64,000 bases of DNA from Curtobacterium sp. 9128 (lineage in GTDB: Bacteria > Actinomycetota > Actinomycetes > Actinomycetales > Microbacteriaceae), in contig NZ_VEAF01000002.1 in the NCBI RefSeq assembly GCF_007673775.1, forward strand, positions 559,968 to 623,967, read 5' to 3'. The notes beneath the pieces are model-generated. The model was not told the DNA's origin. It was given only the letters and a program-made list of their open reading frames with translations, and ran no database searches. Positions within the stretch are counted from its first letter, which is position 1; each line of letters begins with the position of its first letter. A program made the translations under genes and the position numbers. Of this stretch, positions 17,060 through 24,979 are shown piece by piece.

Positions 17060-18046
17060 ATGCGCCAGCTCATCATCATCGGTTCCGGCCCGGCCGGGTT
17101 CACCGCCGGCATCTACGCCGCGCGCGCCCAGCTCAAGCCGCTCATCGTCGCCTCGAGCGTCGAGACGGGCGGCGAACTCACCAAGACCACCGAGGTCGAG
17201 AACTTCCCCGGCTTCCCCGAGGGCATCCAGGGCCCCGACCTCATGATCAAGATGCAGGAACAGGCCGAGCGCTTCGGTGCCGAGGTCCTGTACGACGACG
17301 CCGTCTCGGTCGAGCTCACCGGCGAGGTCAAGAAGGTCACCGTCGGCTCCGGCGAGACGTACGAGGCCCTCGCGGTCATCTACGCGACCGGGTCGGCGTA
17401 CCGCCAGCTCGGCCTCGCGGACGAGGAGCGGCTCTCCGGCCACGGCGTCTCGTGGTGCGCCACGTGCGACGGCTTCTTCTTCCGGCAGAAGAACATCGCC
17501 GTCGTCGGCGGTGGCGACTCCGCGATGGAAGAGGCGACGTTCCTCACCCGCTTCGCGGACAAGGTGACCGTCATCCACCGCAAGGACACCCTCCGTGCGT
17601 CGAAGATCATGCAGGACCGGGCGATGAACGACCCGAAGATCGAGTTCGCGTGGAACAAGGAGGTCGTCGGGATCACCGGTGCCTCGTCGGTCGAGGGCGT
17701 CACGCTCAAGGACACCGTCACGGGGGAGACCTCGGAGCTCGCGCTCGACGGCCTGTTCATCGCGATCGGCAACGACCCGCGCGTGCACCTCGTCCACCAG
17801 CAGCTCCAGCTCGCGCCGGAGGGCACCATCGCCGTCGAGGGTCGCACCTCCCGCGCCGTCGGCGTCCCCGGTGTCTTCGTCGCCGGTGACGTGCTCGACC
17901 ACACCTACCGCCAGGCCATCACGGCGGCGGGCTCCGGTGCGGTGGCCGCACTCGACGCCGAGAAGTACCTCGCCGACCTCGAGGACGCACTGACGGACCA
18001 GGCCGAGGGCGAGACCCCGGCCGAGCCCGTCACGATCTCGGCCTGA
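17060..18046 (+). CDS. trxB: Thioredoxin-disulfide reductase
   Basis: A 328-residue flavoprotein. The N-terminal FAD motif is GSGPAGFTAGIYAAR (from residue 8), the redox-active pair is CATC (Cys133, Cys136), the NADPH motif is VVGGGDSAMEEA, and a C-terminal FAD-binding stretch reads GVFVAGDVLDHTYRQA. It passes electrons from NADPH to thioredoxin. A possible -10 element TAGCAT lies at 17014-17019. trxA follows 68 bases downstream and the two are probably co-transcribed. Confidence 0.97.
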   Translation: MRQLIIIGSGPAGFTAGIYAARAQLKPLIVASSVETGGELTKTTEVENFPGFPEGIQGPDLMIKMQEQAERFGAEVLYDDAVSVELTGEVKKVTVGSGETYEALAVIYATGSAYRQLGLADEERLSGHGVSWCATCDGFFFRQKNIAVVGGGDSAMEEATFLTRFADKVTVIHRKDTLRASKIMQDRAMNDPKIEFAWNKEVVGITGASSVEGVTLKDTVTGETSELALDGLFIAIGNDPRVHLVHQQLQLAPEGTIAVEGRTSRAVGVPGVFVAGDVLDHTYRQAITAAGSGAVAALDAEKYLADLEDALTDQAEGETPAEPVTISA

Positions 18047-18114
18047 GCCTCCCGGGAATGGACCGGCGGCCCTCGCCGTTCCACCCACCGACCGACTTCT
18101 CCGAAGGAGTACAC

Positions 18115-18441
18115 ATGTCCAACGCCAAGGCAGTCACCGACGCCACCTTCTCGGACGAGGTCCTCAAGTCCGACAAGACGATCCTCGTCGACTTCTGGGC
18201 CGAGTGGTGTGGCCCGTGCCGCGCCGTCTCCCCGATCCTCGACCAGATCGCCGAGGAGCACGCCGGCAAGATCGAGATCGTCAAGCTCAACGTCGACGAC
18301 AACCCGCAGTCGGCGATGAACTACCAGATCACCTCCATCCCGGCGATGAAGGTCTTCAAGGGCGGCGAGGTCGTCAAGACCGTCATCGGCGCCAAGCCGA
18401 AGCCGGCCCTCGAGGCGGACCTCGCGGAGTTCCTCGCGTAG
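18115..18441 (+). CDS. trxA: Thioredoxin
   Basis: A 108-residue protein starting MSNAKAVTDATF; the ATG at 18115 follows GAAGGAG at proper spacing. The active site is WCGPC (Cys32, Cys35), with the cis-Pro region TSIPAMKVFKGGEVV. It is the general disulfide reductant of the cytoplasm and the substrate of the TrxB encoded just upstream. A strong hairpin terminator follows. Confidence 0.98.
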   Translation: MSNAKAVTDATFSDEVLKSDKTILVDFWAEWCGPCRAVSPILDQIAEEHAGKIEIVKLNVDDNPQSAMNYQITSIPAMKVFKGGEVVKTVIGAKPKPALEADLAEFLA

Positions 18442-18458
18442 GACCCGCACACGGACCC

Positions 18459-18498
18459 GAACGCCCCGTCCTCCATTCCATCGGAGGGCGGGGCGTTC
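18459..18498 (+). terminator. Terminator after trxA
   Basis: A long stem formed by GAACGCCCCGTCCTCC (18459-18474) and GGAGGGCGGGGCGTTC (18483-18498), with one G-U pair and an 8-base loop. It begins 18 bases after the trxA stop. Confidence 0.85.
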
Positions 18499-18543
18499 GC
18501 CGTTCCCCGGGGGGCCATCGGAGGGCGGGGCGTTCGCCGTTCC
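18478..18543 (+). repeat. 29-bp direct repeat duplicating the 3' arm of the trxA terminator
   Basis: The block starting CCATCGGAGGGCGGGGCG at 18478-18506 recurs exactly at 18515-18543. The second copy could also pair with the 5' arm, giving two mutually exclusive hairpins. Confidence 0.75.
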
Positions 18544-18670
18544 TGGGCGACCGTCGGACGTCGGCCGACCCTCTCGGTCCACAGGTTCAGGATCGGACCC
18601 CACCTCCCACGGGGGACACGGCGACGGATGTCGTAGTGTGGCGGGAATGTCCCACTGAACGGAGCACGCG

Positions 18671-19975
18671 ATGACGAACGGCAACAGCCTCGACCCCTGG
18701 TACGACTCCTACGCCCAGCGCACCGCCGGGCTGAGCGCCTCCGAGGTCCGAGCCCTGTTCGCCGTGGCCTCGCGGCCCGAGGTGGTCTCGCTCGCCGGCG
18801 GGATGCCCTACGTCTCGGCGCTCCCACGCGAGCTCGTCACGGGCTCCCTGGACCGGGTGATGGCCGAGGACGCCGCCATGGCCCTCCAGTACGGCGGCGG
18901 ACAAGGGCTGCGTTCCCTCCGCGAGCACATCGTCGACGTCATGAGCCTCGAGGGCATCCGTGCCAGCGCGGAGGACGTCGTCGTGACCACCGGCTCGCAG
19001 CACGCGCTGGACCTCGTCACGCGGCTGTTCATCGACCCGGGTGACGTCGTGCTCGCCGAGTCACCGTCGTACGTCGGTGCCATCGGCGTGTTCCGGTCGT
19101 ACCAGGCCGAGACCGTCCACGTGGCGACGGACGAGCACGGACTCGTGCCCGAGGCGCTCCGCGAGACGATCGCCCGGCTGCGGGCCGCCGGCAAGCGGAT
19201 GAAGTTCCTCTACACGATCCCGAACTTCCACAACCCGGCCGGCGTCACGATGAGCCGGGAGCGCCGCATCGAGGTCCTCGACATCTGCCGCTCGAACAAC
19301 ATCCTGGTGCTCGAGGACAACCCGTACGGGCTCCTCTGGTTCGACGAGCCCGCGCCCCAGGCCATCCGCTCGATCGACGACGAGGGCGTGGTCTACCTCG
19401 GCTCGTTCTCGAAGACCCTCGCACCCGGCTTCCGGGTCGGGTGGGCCCTCGCCCCGCACGCCATCCGCGAGAAGCTCGTGCTCGCGAACGAGTCCGCCGT
19501 CCTCGCGCCGAACTCGTTCGGACAGTACGTCGTCAACGCCTACCTCGACGCCGCCGACTGGAAGGGCCAGATCGACACCTTCCGCGGGCTGTACACGGAC
19601 CGTCGGAACGCCATGTTCCAGGCACTGGGGGAGTTCCTGCCCGACCTGACGTGGACCCGTCCGAACGGCGGGTTCTTCGTCTGGCTGAGCCTGCCCGAGA
19701 CCCTCGACTCGAAGGCGATGCTCCCCCGCGCCGTCAAGGAGCTGGTGGCGTACACGCCCGGCACCGCGTTCTACGCGGACGGTCGTGGTCAGCAGCACAT
19801 CCGACTGTCCTTCTGCTACCCGACGCCGGAGCAGATCCGCGTGGGCGTGAAGCGTCTGGCCAACGTCGTCAACGACGAACTCGAACTCCTCGACACCTTC
19901 GGCCCGGCCACGCGGCCGAACACGGTGGTCCGTCCGTCGACCTCGGTCACCGCTCCGCCACCGAACATGTCCTGA
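18671..19975 (+). CDS. PLP-dependent aminotransferase (class I/II, LysN/ARO8-like)
   Basis: A 434-residue fold-type I aminotransferase. It shows the N-terminal VVSLAGGMPYVSALP, the cofactor region TTGSQHALDLVTRLF, NFHNPAGVTMSRERR, DNPYGLLWFDEP and the PLP-binding lysine in SFSKTLAPGFRVGW (about Lys248), plus a C-terminal FCYPTPEQIRVG. This set is typical of 2-aminoadipate/aromatic aminotransferase-like enzymes; the N-terminal GntR domain of MocR regulators is absent. The true substrate is unknown. It has GGAG upstream of the ATG and is followed 47 bp later by the ligase gene. Confidence 0.88.
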   Translation: MTNGNSLDPWYDSYAQRTAGLSASEVRALFAVASRPEVVSLAGGMPYVSALPRELVTGSLDRVMAEDAAMALQYGGGQGLRSLREHIVDVMSLEGIRASAEDVVVTTGSQHALDLVTRLFIDPGDVVLAESPSYVGAIGVFRSYQAETVHVATDEHGLVPEALRETIARLRAAGKRMKFLYTIPNFHNPAGVTMSRERRIEVLDICRSNNILVLEDNPYGLLWFDEPAPQAIRSIDDEGVVYLGSFSKTLAPGFRVGWALAPHAIREKLVLANESAVLAPNSFGQYVVNAYLDAADWKGQIDTFRGLYTDRRNAMFQALGEFLPDLTWTRPNGGFFVWLSLPETLDSKAMLPRAVKELVAYTPGTAFYADGRGQQHIRLSFCYPTPEQIRVGVKRLANVVNDELELLDTFGPATRPNTVVRPSTSVTAPPPNMS

Positions 19976-20022
19976 CCAGGACTTTCGCGCACCACTCGCC
20001 GATCCGGAGGACTTCCGAGCAC

Positions 20023-20985
20023 ATGGCTGATCTCACCCGCCGTCACGTCGTCGTCGTCGCCGGCGGCATCTCGCACGAGCGGGACGTCTCGCTCCGCTCC
20101 GGCCGTCGGGTCGCGGACTCCCTGACCGGGTACGGCTGGCAGGTCGACCTCCGAGACGCCGATGCGTCGCTGTTGCCGGCGCTCACCGAGTCCCGGCCGG
20201 ACGTGGTGTGGCCGGCGTTGCACGGAGCGTCCGGCGAGGACGGCGCACTCCGTGGCGTCCTGGAGGCCCTCGACATCCCCTTCGTCGGCTCACGGTCCAC
20301 GTCGGCCCGGTTGGCGTGGGACAAGCCCACCGCCTCGTCCCTGGTCGCCCGTGCTGGCGTGCGAACCCCGCGTTCGGTGACCCTGTCGCACGACGTCTTC
20401 CGCGAACTCGGTGCCGTCGGCGTCCTCGAGAGCATCGCCGCCGAGCACCCCGTTCCCCTGGCCGTCAAGCCGGCGCGTGGCGGGAGCGCCCAGGGCGTCA
20501 CCCTCGTCGAGGATGCCAACGACCTGCCCCGTGCCATGGTGACGGCGTACACGTACTGCGACGACGTCGTCGTCGAACAGCTCATCCGCGGTACCGAGGT
20601 CGCGGTGGGCATCATCGACACTGGTGACGGTCCGGTCGCACTGGCCCCGGTGGAGATCGTCCCGAGGGGCGGCTTCTACGGGTTCGAGGCCCGGTACAAC
20701 GCGGGGGAGACCACGTTCTACACGCCGGTGCGTCTCTCGGAGGAGCACACGGCAGCAGCATCGGCCGCAGCCGTCGCCGCGCACGAGGCACTCGGGTTGC
20801 GCCACATCTCCCGTGTGGACCTGATCATCGACGGTGCCGGGACGCCCTGGTTCCTCGAGGCGAACGTCCTCCCCGGGCTCACCGAGACCTCCCTCGTCCC
20901 GCAGGCGCTCTCGGCGTCGGGCTTCGACCTCGGGTGGACCTACGCCGAACTCGCTGAGCAGGCCATCCGCGACGACCGAGGCTGA
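20023..20985 (+). CDS. D-alanine-D-alanine ligase family protein (ATP-grasp)
   Basis: A 320-residue protein with the Ddl layout: N-terminal Rossmann-like domain (VVVAGGISHERDVSLRSGR), central ATP-grasp domain (LAVKPARGGSAQGVTLVE, VVVEQLIRGTEVAVGI) and C-terminal active-site segment (SRVDLIIDGAGTPWFLEAN then PGLTETSLVP). The length is slightly above DdlB. Ddl joins two D-Ala for peptidoglycan precursors. Whether this is the main Ddl or a paralogue with another amino-acid partner cannot be told here. The start at 20023 follows GGAGGA with a long spacer. Confidence 0.85.
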   Translation: MADLTRRHVVVVAGGISHERDVSLRSGRRVADSLTGYGWQVDLRDADASLLPALTESRPDVVWPALHGASGEDGALRGVLEALDIPFVGSRSTSARLAWDKPTASSLVARAGVRTPRSVTLSHDVFRELGAVGVLESIAAEHPVPLAVKPARGGSAQGVTLVEDANDLPRAMVTAYTYCDDVVVEQLIRGTEVAVGIIDTGDGPVALAPVEIVPRGGFYGFEARYNAGETTFYTPVRLSEEHTAAASAAAVAAHEALGLRHISRVDLIIDGAGTPWFLEANVLPGLTETSLVPQALSASGFDLGWTYAELAEQAIRDDRG

Positions 20986-20990
20986 TCACG

Positions 20991-21605
20991 ATGCGGTCGC
21001 GCCGTGTTCCACGTGGAACATTCGCGATCGCCATTGCAGCCGGCCTCTCCATCAGCGCGTGGCTGTGGAGCGAGGCCGTCGAGAGCAGTGCGGTCCGACG
21101 ACGAGTCGGGTCTGCTCGGCCGACATCGGCCCCCGGCGTCGTCGTACTCGGCTTCGCGAATTCCGGTTCGGAGCCGAATGCGATCAACCGCTGGCGAGCG
21201 AGGATCGCGATCCGCGCCGCATCTCCGTCGACCACCATCGTCACCAGCGGGGGAGCGGTTGCCGGGCCGAAGCCCGAGGCGCGACTCTTGGCAGCGGAAC
21301 TCCGTCGCGTCGGCTGGGCAGGTCCACTCATCGTGGAGGACACCAGTGCCACAACGTGGGAGAACGTCCGGAACGTGATCCCGTTCCTCGAGACTGCCGA
21401 GTGGATCGTCATCGCCTCGAATGGCCTCCACGCCGAGAAGGCGCGAGAGTACCTCCGTCGGCAGCGTCCTGACCTCGCGAACCGGCTCGTGCGCGGGCAG
21501 GAACACCGCTTCGGGGAGATGTTCCACGTGAAACCCGTCTTCACCGCAGTCGGACTACTGAAGCTCCGCGCTGCGCTTCGGTATCCCGGCCCGCACGCCA
21601 GCTGA
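20991..21605 (+). CDS. YdcF/SanA-like DUF218 protein with two embedded parS sites
   Basis: A 204-residue protein with a hydrophobic N-terminal helix (residues about 10-27) as signal anchor. The DUF218 motifs are VVVLGFANSG, VTSGGAVAGPKPEA and EDTSATTWENVRN, and the last of these is the family's best-conserved box. DUF218 proteins are extracytoplasmic or membrane proteins, some linked to envelope integrity; none has a firmly shown reaction. It starts 5 bases after the ligase gene. Two parS palindromes fall inside its coding sequence: 21005-21020 encodes VPRGT and 21521-21536 encodes MFHVK. Confidence 0.8.
   Translation: MRSRRVPRGTFAIAIAAGLSISAWLWSEAVESSAVRRRVGSARPTSAPGVVVLGFANSGSEPNAINRWRARIAIRAASPSTTIVTSGGAVAGPKPEARLLAAELRRVGWAGPLIVEDTSATTWENVRNVIPFLETAEWIVIASNGLHAEKAREYLRRQRPDLANRLVRGQEHRFGEMFHVKPVFTAVGLLKLRAALRYPGPHAS
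21005..21020. promoter_or_regulatory. parS: parS site 1 (centromere)
   Basis: TGTTCCACGTGGAACA is a perfect 16-bp palindrome, a GC-shifted variant of the universal ParB site TGTTTCACGTGAAACA. It lies within codons 5-10 of the ydcF-like gene. Confidence 0.92.
21521..21536. promoter_or_regulatory. parS: parS site 2 (imperfect)
   Basis: TGTTCCACGTGAAACC has the CACGTG core and 13 to 14 of 16 palindromic positions. It lies inside the 3' part of the ydcF-like gene. Confidence 0.85.
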
Positions 21606-21617
21606 CGGCTCCGCCGT

Positions 21618-21633
21618 CGTTCCACGTGGAACG
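21618..21633. promoter_or_regulatory. parS: parS site 3
   Basis: CGTTCCACGTGGAACG is a perfect palindrome around CACGTG, 12 bases after the ydcF-like stop codon, in the 270-bp spacer before parB. Apart from sites 3 and 4, nothing else is recognisable in that spacer. Confidence 0.88.
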
Positions 21634-21847
21634 TCCGCCTGCGGTCAATTCTGGGGAACCGGTCCCCGTCTCGTCGACGCTCGGACCAGGACGAGCTCAA
21701 CGAGGCGCAGGAGCCTCCTGGCCGGCACTGCAGCTCCAGCCCGGTACGGGAACACCGTCTTGCCGGTCAACGCCGCTGAGACGGGCGGAGAGCGTCTGGG
21801 CGGACGTCACACTCGGCAGTCAGCCGCCCTCAGCTCGATGACAGCGA

Positions 21848-21863
21848 TGTTCCACGTGGAACA
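21848..21863. promoter_or_regulatory. parS: parS site 4
   Basis: TGTTCCACGTGGAACA, identical to site 1, lies 12 bases beyond the parB stop codon. Confidence 0.92.
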
Positions 21864-21875
21864 CCACTCGGCGGA

Positions 21876-22856
21876 TCAGCCGTTGATGTCCTCCGCGCCG
21901 AGTTCACCCAGGATCCGGTTGAGATCCGCAGCGTTCGCGAAGTCGATCGTGACCCGACCCTTGCGGGCGCCGACAGCGATGCGCACGCGGGTGTTGAGCC
22001 GATCACCAAGCCGCTCCGCAACGTCGGCGAAGTGGGCGTCACGCTTGGTGGGCTGCACCGGAGCCTTCTTCGGCGTCCCGTGTGCGAGCTGCTGCGCAGC
22101 AGCCTCGGCCTGGCGTACGGAGAGGTCCTCGTTCACGATCTTCTCGGCCAGGTACTCCATCGCCTCGGCGTCGGGAGCGGCCAGGATCGCGCGGGCGTGC
22201 CCGGCCGACAGGACCCCGGCCGCGACGCGACGCTGCACGGGGGAGGGCAGCCGGAGCAGTCGGATGGTGTTCGTGATCTGCGGTCGAGACCGACCGATCC
22301 GCTGCGCCAGTTGCTCTTGCGTGATCCCGAAGTCCGCGAGGAGTTGCTGGTACGCCGACGCCTCCTCCAGCGGGTTGAGGTTGGCACGATGGAGGTTCTC
22401 GAGCAGTGCGTCGCGGAGCATCGCGTCGTCCGGCGTGTCCTTGACGATCGCCGGGATGGTCGCCAGCCCGAGCTCCTTCGTCGCCCGCAGACGACGCTCG
22501 CCCATGATCAGCTCGTACTGTGGCTCAGAACCCGTGGCACCCGCGAGCGGCCGGACCACGATCGGTTGGAGGACACCGATCTCCCGGATGGAGTGCACCA
22601 GCTCCTGCAGCTCCTCCTCGCGGAACTCGGTCCGCGGCTGCTGGGCGTTCGGCACGATGTCGAGCGGGTTGAGGTTCGCGAGACGGGCCCCGGGCACGGC
22701 CACGAGGTCCTCCGCAGTCCCACCCTGCGTCGCCGGCGCCGAAGCGGGGGTCCCGCCGGTGGGGAAGAACACGTCGACCGGGCGTTCCTGCTGGTCGGTC
22801 GCCGTGGGGATCAGGGCGCCGATGCCTCGGCCGAGTCCGGTGCGCTTGGGGGCCAT
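21876..22856 (-). CDS. parB: Chromosome partitioning protein ParB
   Basis: A 326-residue protein. The N-terminal basic tag RTGLGRGIGALIP probably contacts ParA. The ParB/Sulfiredoxin-like CTPase domain has NPLDIVPNAQQPR, the catalytic-pocket motif GERRLRATKELG and ENLHRANLNPLEEA. A helix-turn-helix follows (TQEQLAQRIGRSRPQITNTI), then a C-terminal dimerisation domain ending near GELGAEDING. ParB loads at parS, slides as a CTP clamp and recruits SMC. Its ATG overlaps the parA stop by one base (TGATG). Five parS-like sites surround the pair. Confidence 0.97.
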   Translation of the reverse strand: MAPKRTGLGRGIGALIPTATDQQERPVDVFFPTGGTPASAPATQGGTAEDLVAVPGARLANLNPLDIVPNAQQPRTEFREEELQELVHSIREIGVLQPIVVRPLAGATGSEPQYELIMGERRLRATKELGLATIPAIVKDTPDDAMLRDALLENLHRANLNPLEEASAYQQLLADFGITQEQLAQRIGRSRPQITNTIRLLRLPSPVQRRVAAGVLSAGHARAILAAPDAEAMEYLAEKIVNEDLSVRQAEAAAQQLAHGTPKKAPVQPTKRDAHFADVAERLGDRLNTRVRIAVGARKGRVTIDFANAADLNRILGELGAEDING

Positions 22857-23749
22857 CAGTGCTTCACTCCTCGTGCTGCGATCTCAGCAGCTGCTTCCAG
22901 GTAGGACAGCGAGCCGGATGAGTTGACGTCGTACGCCACGACACTCTGACCGTAGCTCGGCGCTTCGCTGACCCGGACGGACCGCGGGATCATCGCCTTC
23001 AGGACCTGCTCGCCGAAGTGTTCCCGCACGTCCGCGGCCACCTGGTTGGCGAGGTTGGTCCGACCGTCGTACATCGTCAGCAGGATCGTCGACACGCGAA
23101 GGTGCGGATTGAGGTGACGCTCGATGAGCTCGATGTTCCGGAGGAGTTGGCTGAGGCCCTCGAGCGCGTAGTACTCGCACTGGATCGGGATCAGCACCTC
23201 CTGCGCGGCGACGAAGGCGTTGATCGTCAGCAGTCCCAGCGACGGCGGGCAGTCGATGAAGACGTAGTGGTACGGCTCGTCGAGCGACGCGAGGTACTGG
23301 TCGAGCGCGGTCCGCAGCCGCTGCTCACGGGCGACGAGCGACACCAGTTCGATCTCGGCACCGGCCAGGTGGATGGTCGCCGGCACGCACCAGAGGGTCT
23401 CCGACTCGGGGGAGCGCTGCACCGTGTCCGCGATCGGCGCCTCGTCGACGATGACGTCGTAGATGCTCGCGACCTCCGCCTGGTGGTCGACACCGAGCGC
23501 GGTCGAGGCGTTGCCCTGGGGGTCGAGGTCGATCACCAGCACCCGAGCTCCGCCGTGCGCGAGGCCAGCCGCCAGGTTCACCGTGGTCGTCGTCTTGCCG
23601 ACCCCACCCTTCTGGTTCGACACGGTGATTATCCGTGTCGAGTCCGGTAGCGGGAACTGCTGATTGGCGATCGCTCGGCGGCGCCGGTTCAGGTCCGCGA
23701 TCTCACGAGCGAGCGGTGTCGACGCGTCGTAGTCGGTCGATGAACTCAA
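22856..23749 (-). CDS. parA: Chromosome partitioning ATPase ParA (Soj)
   Basis: A 297-residue deviant Walker ATPase with KGGVGKTTT at residues 47-55, DLDPQGNASTALG and the Walker B region YVFIDCPPSLGLLTINA. It forms the nucleoid-bound gradient that moves ParB-parS complexes. The start must be TTG at 23749: the frame upstream closes at a TGA before any ATG or GTG, and GAGG sits six bases upstream. parS site 5 lies between parA and rsmG, just upstream of this start. Confidence 0.95.
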   Translation of the reverse strand: MSSSTDYDASTPLAREIADLNRRRRAIANQQFPLPDSTRIITVSNQKGGVGKTTTTVNLAAGLAHGGARVLVIDLDPQGNASTALGVDHQAEVASIYDVIVDEAPIADTVQRSPESETLWCVPATIHLAGAEIELVSLVAREQRLRTALDQYLASLDEPYHYVFIDCPPSLGLLTINAFVAAQEVLIPIQCEYYALEGLSQLLRNIELIERHLNPHLRVSTILLTMYDGRTNLANQVAADVREHFGEQVLKAMIPRSVRVSEAPSYGQSVVAYDVNSSGSLSYLEAAAEIAARGVKH

Positions 23750-23772
23750 CGAGTGCCTCTTCCCCGGTTCGA

Positions 23773-23788
23773 TGTTTCACGTGGAACG
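23773..23788. promoter_or_regulatory. parS: parS site 5
   Basis: TGTTTCACGTGGAACG matches the universal parS consensus in its left half and the local variant in its right half. It lies 24 bases upstream of the parA start. Confidence 0.9.
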
Positions 23789-23834
23789 CGGGGCGCTGCA
23801 CACGATCGACGGACGATCTCAGCGCCGCGCGGCG

Positions 23835-24473
23835 TCAGTCAACTGTAGCCCGGAACACGCGCGTGGTCTCCTCGACCACACCGACCCCGAGCTCCAGAAC
23901 CTCGACATCAGCGAGACGCTTGCGGAGGATCACCTTGCGCGCAGCGGCCACCTCGTCATCGACGCGAGCACCCTTCATCAGGAGGAGCTGCCCGCCGGAG
24001 CGGGCGAGCGGAACCGTGAGGGGGATGAGCTTGGAGAGCGCACTCACGGCGCGCGCTGTCACCTGGTCGAGCACGAGGTCGTCGGCGACGTCCTCGGCCC
24101 GCGCCCGGAGCACGGTGACGTTCTCGAGGCCGAGCCGATCGGCCTCCGATTGCAACCAGTCCACACGCCGTTCCATCGGCTCGATGAGCGTCATCGCAAC
24201 GTCCGGCCGTGCGATGGCGAGGACCAGACCCGGCAACCCGGCACCGGAGCCGACGTCACCGACGTGTCCCTCGGCCTCCAGGAGGGGAGCCAGCAGCGCA
24301 GAATTGAGGATGTGTCGCGTCCATAACCGAGGCAGCTCGAGCGGGCCGATGAGGCCCAACTCCTCGCCTCGGCGAGCGAGTTCGTTGGTGAACGAGCGCA
24401 CGACGTCGACCCGGTCCCCGAACAGGGTCGCGGCGACCGCGGGCTCGGCCTCGAGCACCGGGGCGTCGGTCAT
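23835..24473 (-). CDS. rsmG: 16S rRNA (guanine527-N7)-methyltransferase
   Basis: A 212-residue class I SAM-dependent methyltransferase: the glycine-rich SAM motif is VGDVGSGAGLPGL, preceded by RLWTRHILNSALLAP, and followed by LIEPMERRVDWLQ and VTARAVSALSKLIPL. It methylates G527 of 16S rRNA; loss gives low-level streptomycin resistance in several bacteria. Its start overlaps the jag stop (ATGA). Position between jag and parA is the conserved actinobacterial order. Confidence 0.96.
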   Translation of the reverse strand: MTDAPVLEAEPAVAATLFGDRVDVVRSFTNELARRGEELGLIGPLELPRLWTRHILNSALLAPLLEAEGHVGDVGSGAGLPGLVLAIARPDVAMTLIEPMERRVDWLQSEADRLGLENVTVLRARAEDVADDLVLDQVTARAVSALSKLIPLTVPLARSGGQLLLMKGARVDDEVAAARKVILRKRLADVEVLELGVGVVEETTRVFRATVD

Positions 24474-24979
24474 CGGGTGATGACCGTGTGCCGGTCGCGC
24501 CCCTCGCCCTCGGACTCCGAACGGAAGCCCTTCTCGGCGACGAGGTCGTGCACCAGCTTGCGCTCGTAGGACGACATCGGGGGGAGTGCTGCCGAGGCGG
24601 AGCCAGCCTCGATGCGCTCGACCGCGGTGTCCACGAGCCGCTGCAGCTCGGACGCCCGGGCGTCCCGCGAGCCACCGATGTCGAGGATCAGCCGGCTGAA
24701 CTCGCCGGTCTCCGCCTGCACCGCGATGCGCGTGAGCTCCTGCAGCGCCGAGACCGTGTCCGGCTTCGCGAGGACCCGGAGCGCGTTGCCCTCGTCCGTC
24801 ACGGACAGGTACACGCGACCCGCGCGCTCCTCGATCTCGATGTCACCGTCGAGGTCGCAGATGTCGAGGAGCTCCTCGATGTAGTCGGCGGCGATGTCCG
24901 CCTCGTCGCGGGCGTCCTCGGTGGCGTCCTGGTCGACCTCGGTCGGCTCGACGACGGCGGCGGTGTCCTGCTCGGTCAC
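24470..24979 (-). CDS. jag: Jag/KhpB family RNA-binding protein (KH and R3H domains)
   Basis: A 169-residue protein with an acidic N terminus (1-35), a KH-type domain (about 40-110, with ALRVLAKPDTVSALQEL and LDIGGSRDARASEL) and an R3H domain (about 115-169, MSSYERKLVHDLVAEKGFRS then GEGRDRHTVI). The R3H signature is intact. KhpB proteins bind RNA and influence cell shape and division in Gram-positives. It sits between yidC and rsmG with overlap or a one-base junction on both sides. Confidence 0.93.
   Translation of the reverse strand: MTEQDTAAVVEPTEVDQDATEDARDEADIAADYIEELLDICDLDGDIEIEERAGRVYLSVTDEGNALRVLAKPDTVSALQELTRIAVQAETGEFSRLILDIGGSRDARASELQRLVDTAVERIEAGSASAALPPMSSYERKLVHDLVAEKGFRSESEGEGRDRHTVITR

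Noticed and set aside
15740..18088. 782-codon minus-strand frame opposite murJ and trxB
   Set aside because: Antisense shadow of two well-defined genes on the plus strand; composition is Gly/Asp/Arg/His with no motifs.
21626..21841. 71-codon plus-strand frame in the parS spacer
   Set aside because: No ribosome-binding site or recognisable features; it lies among parS sites and has low-complexity Ser/Arg/Pro composition.
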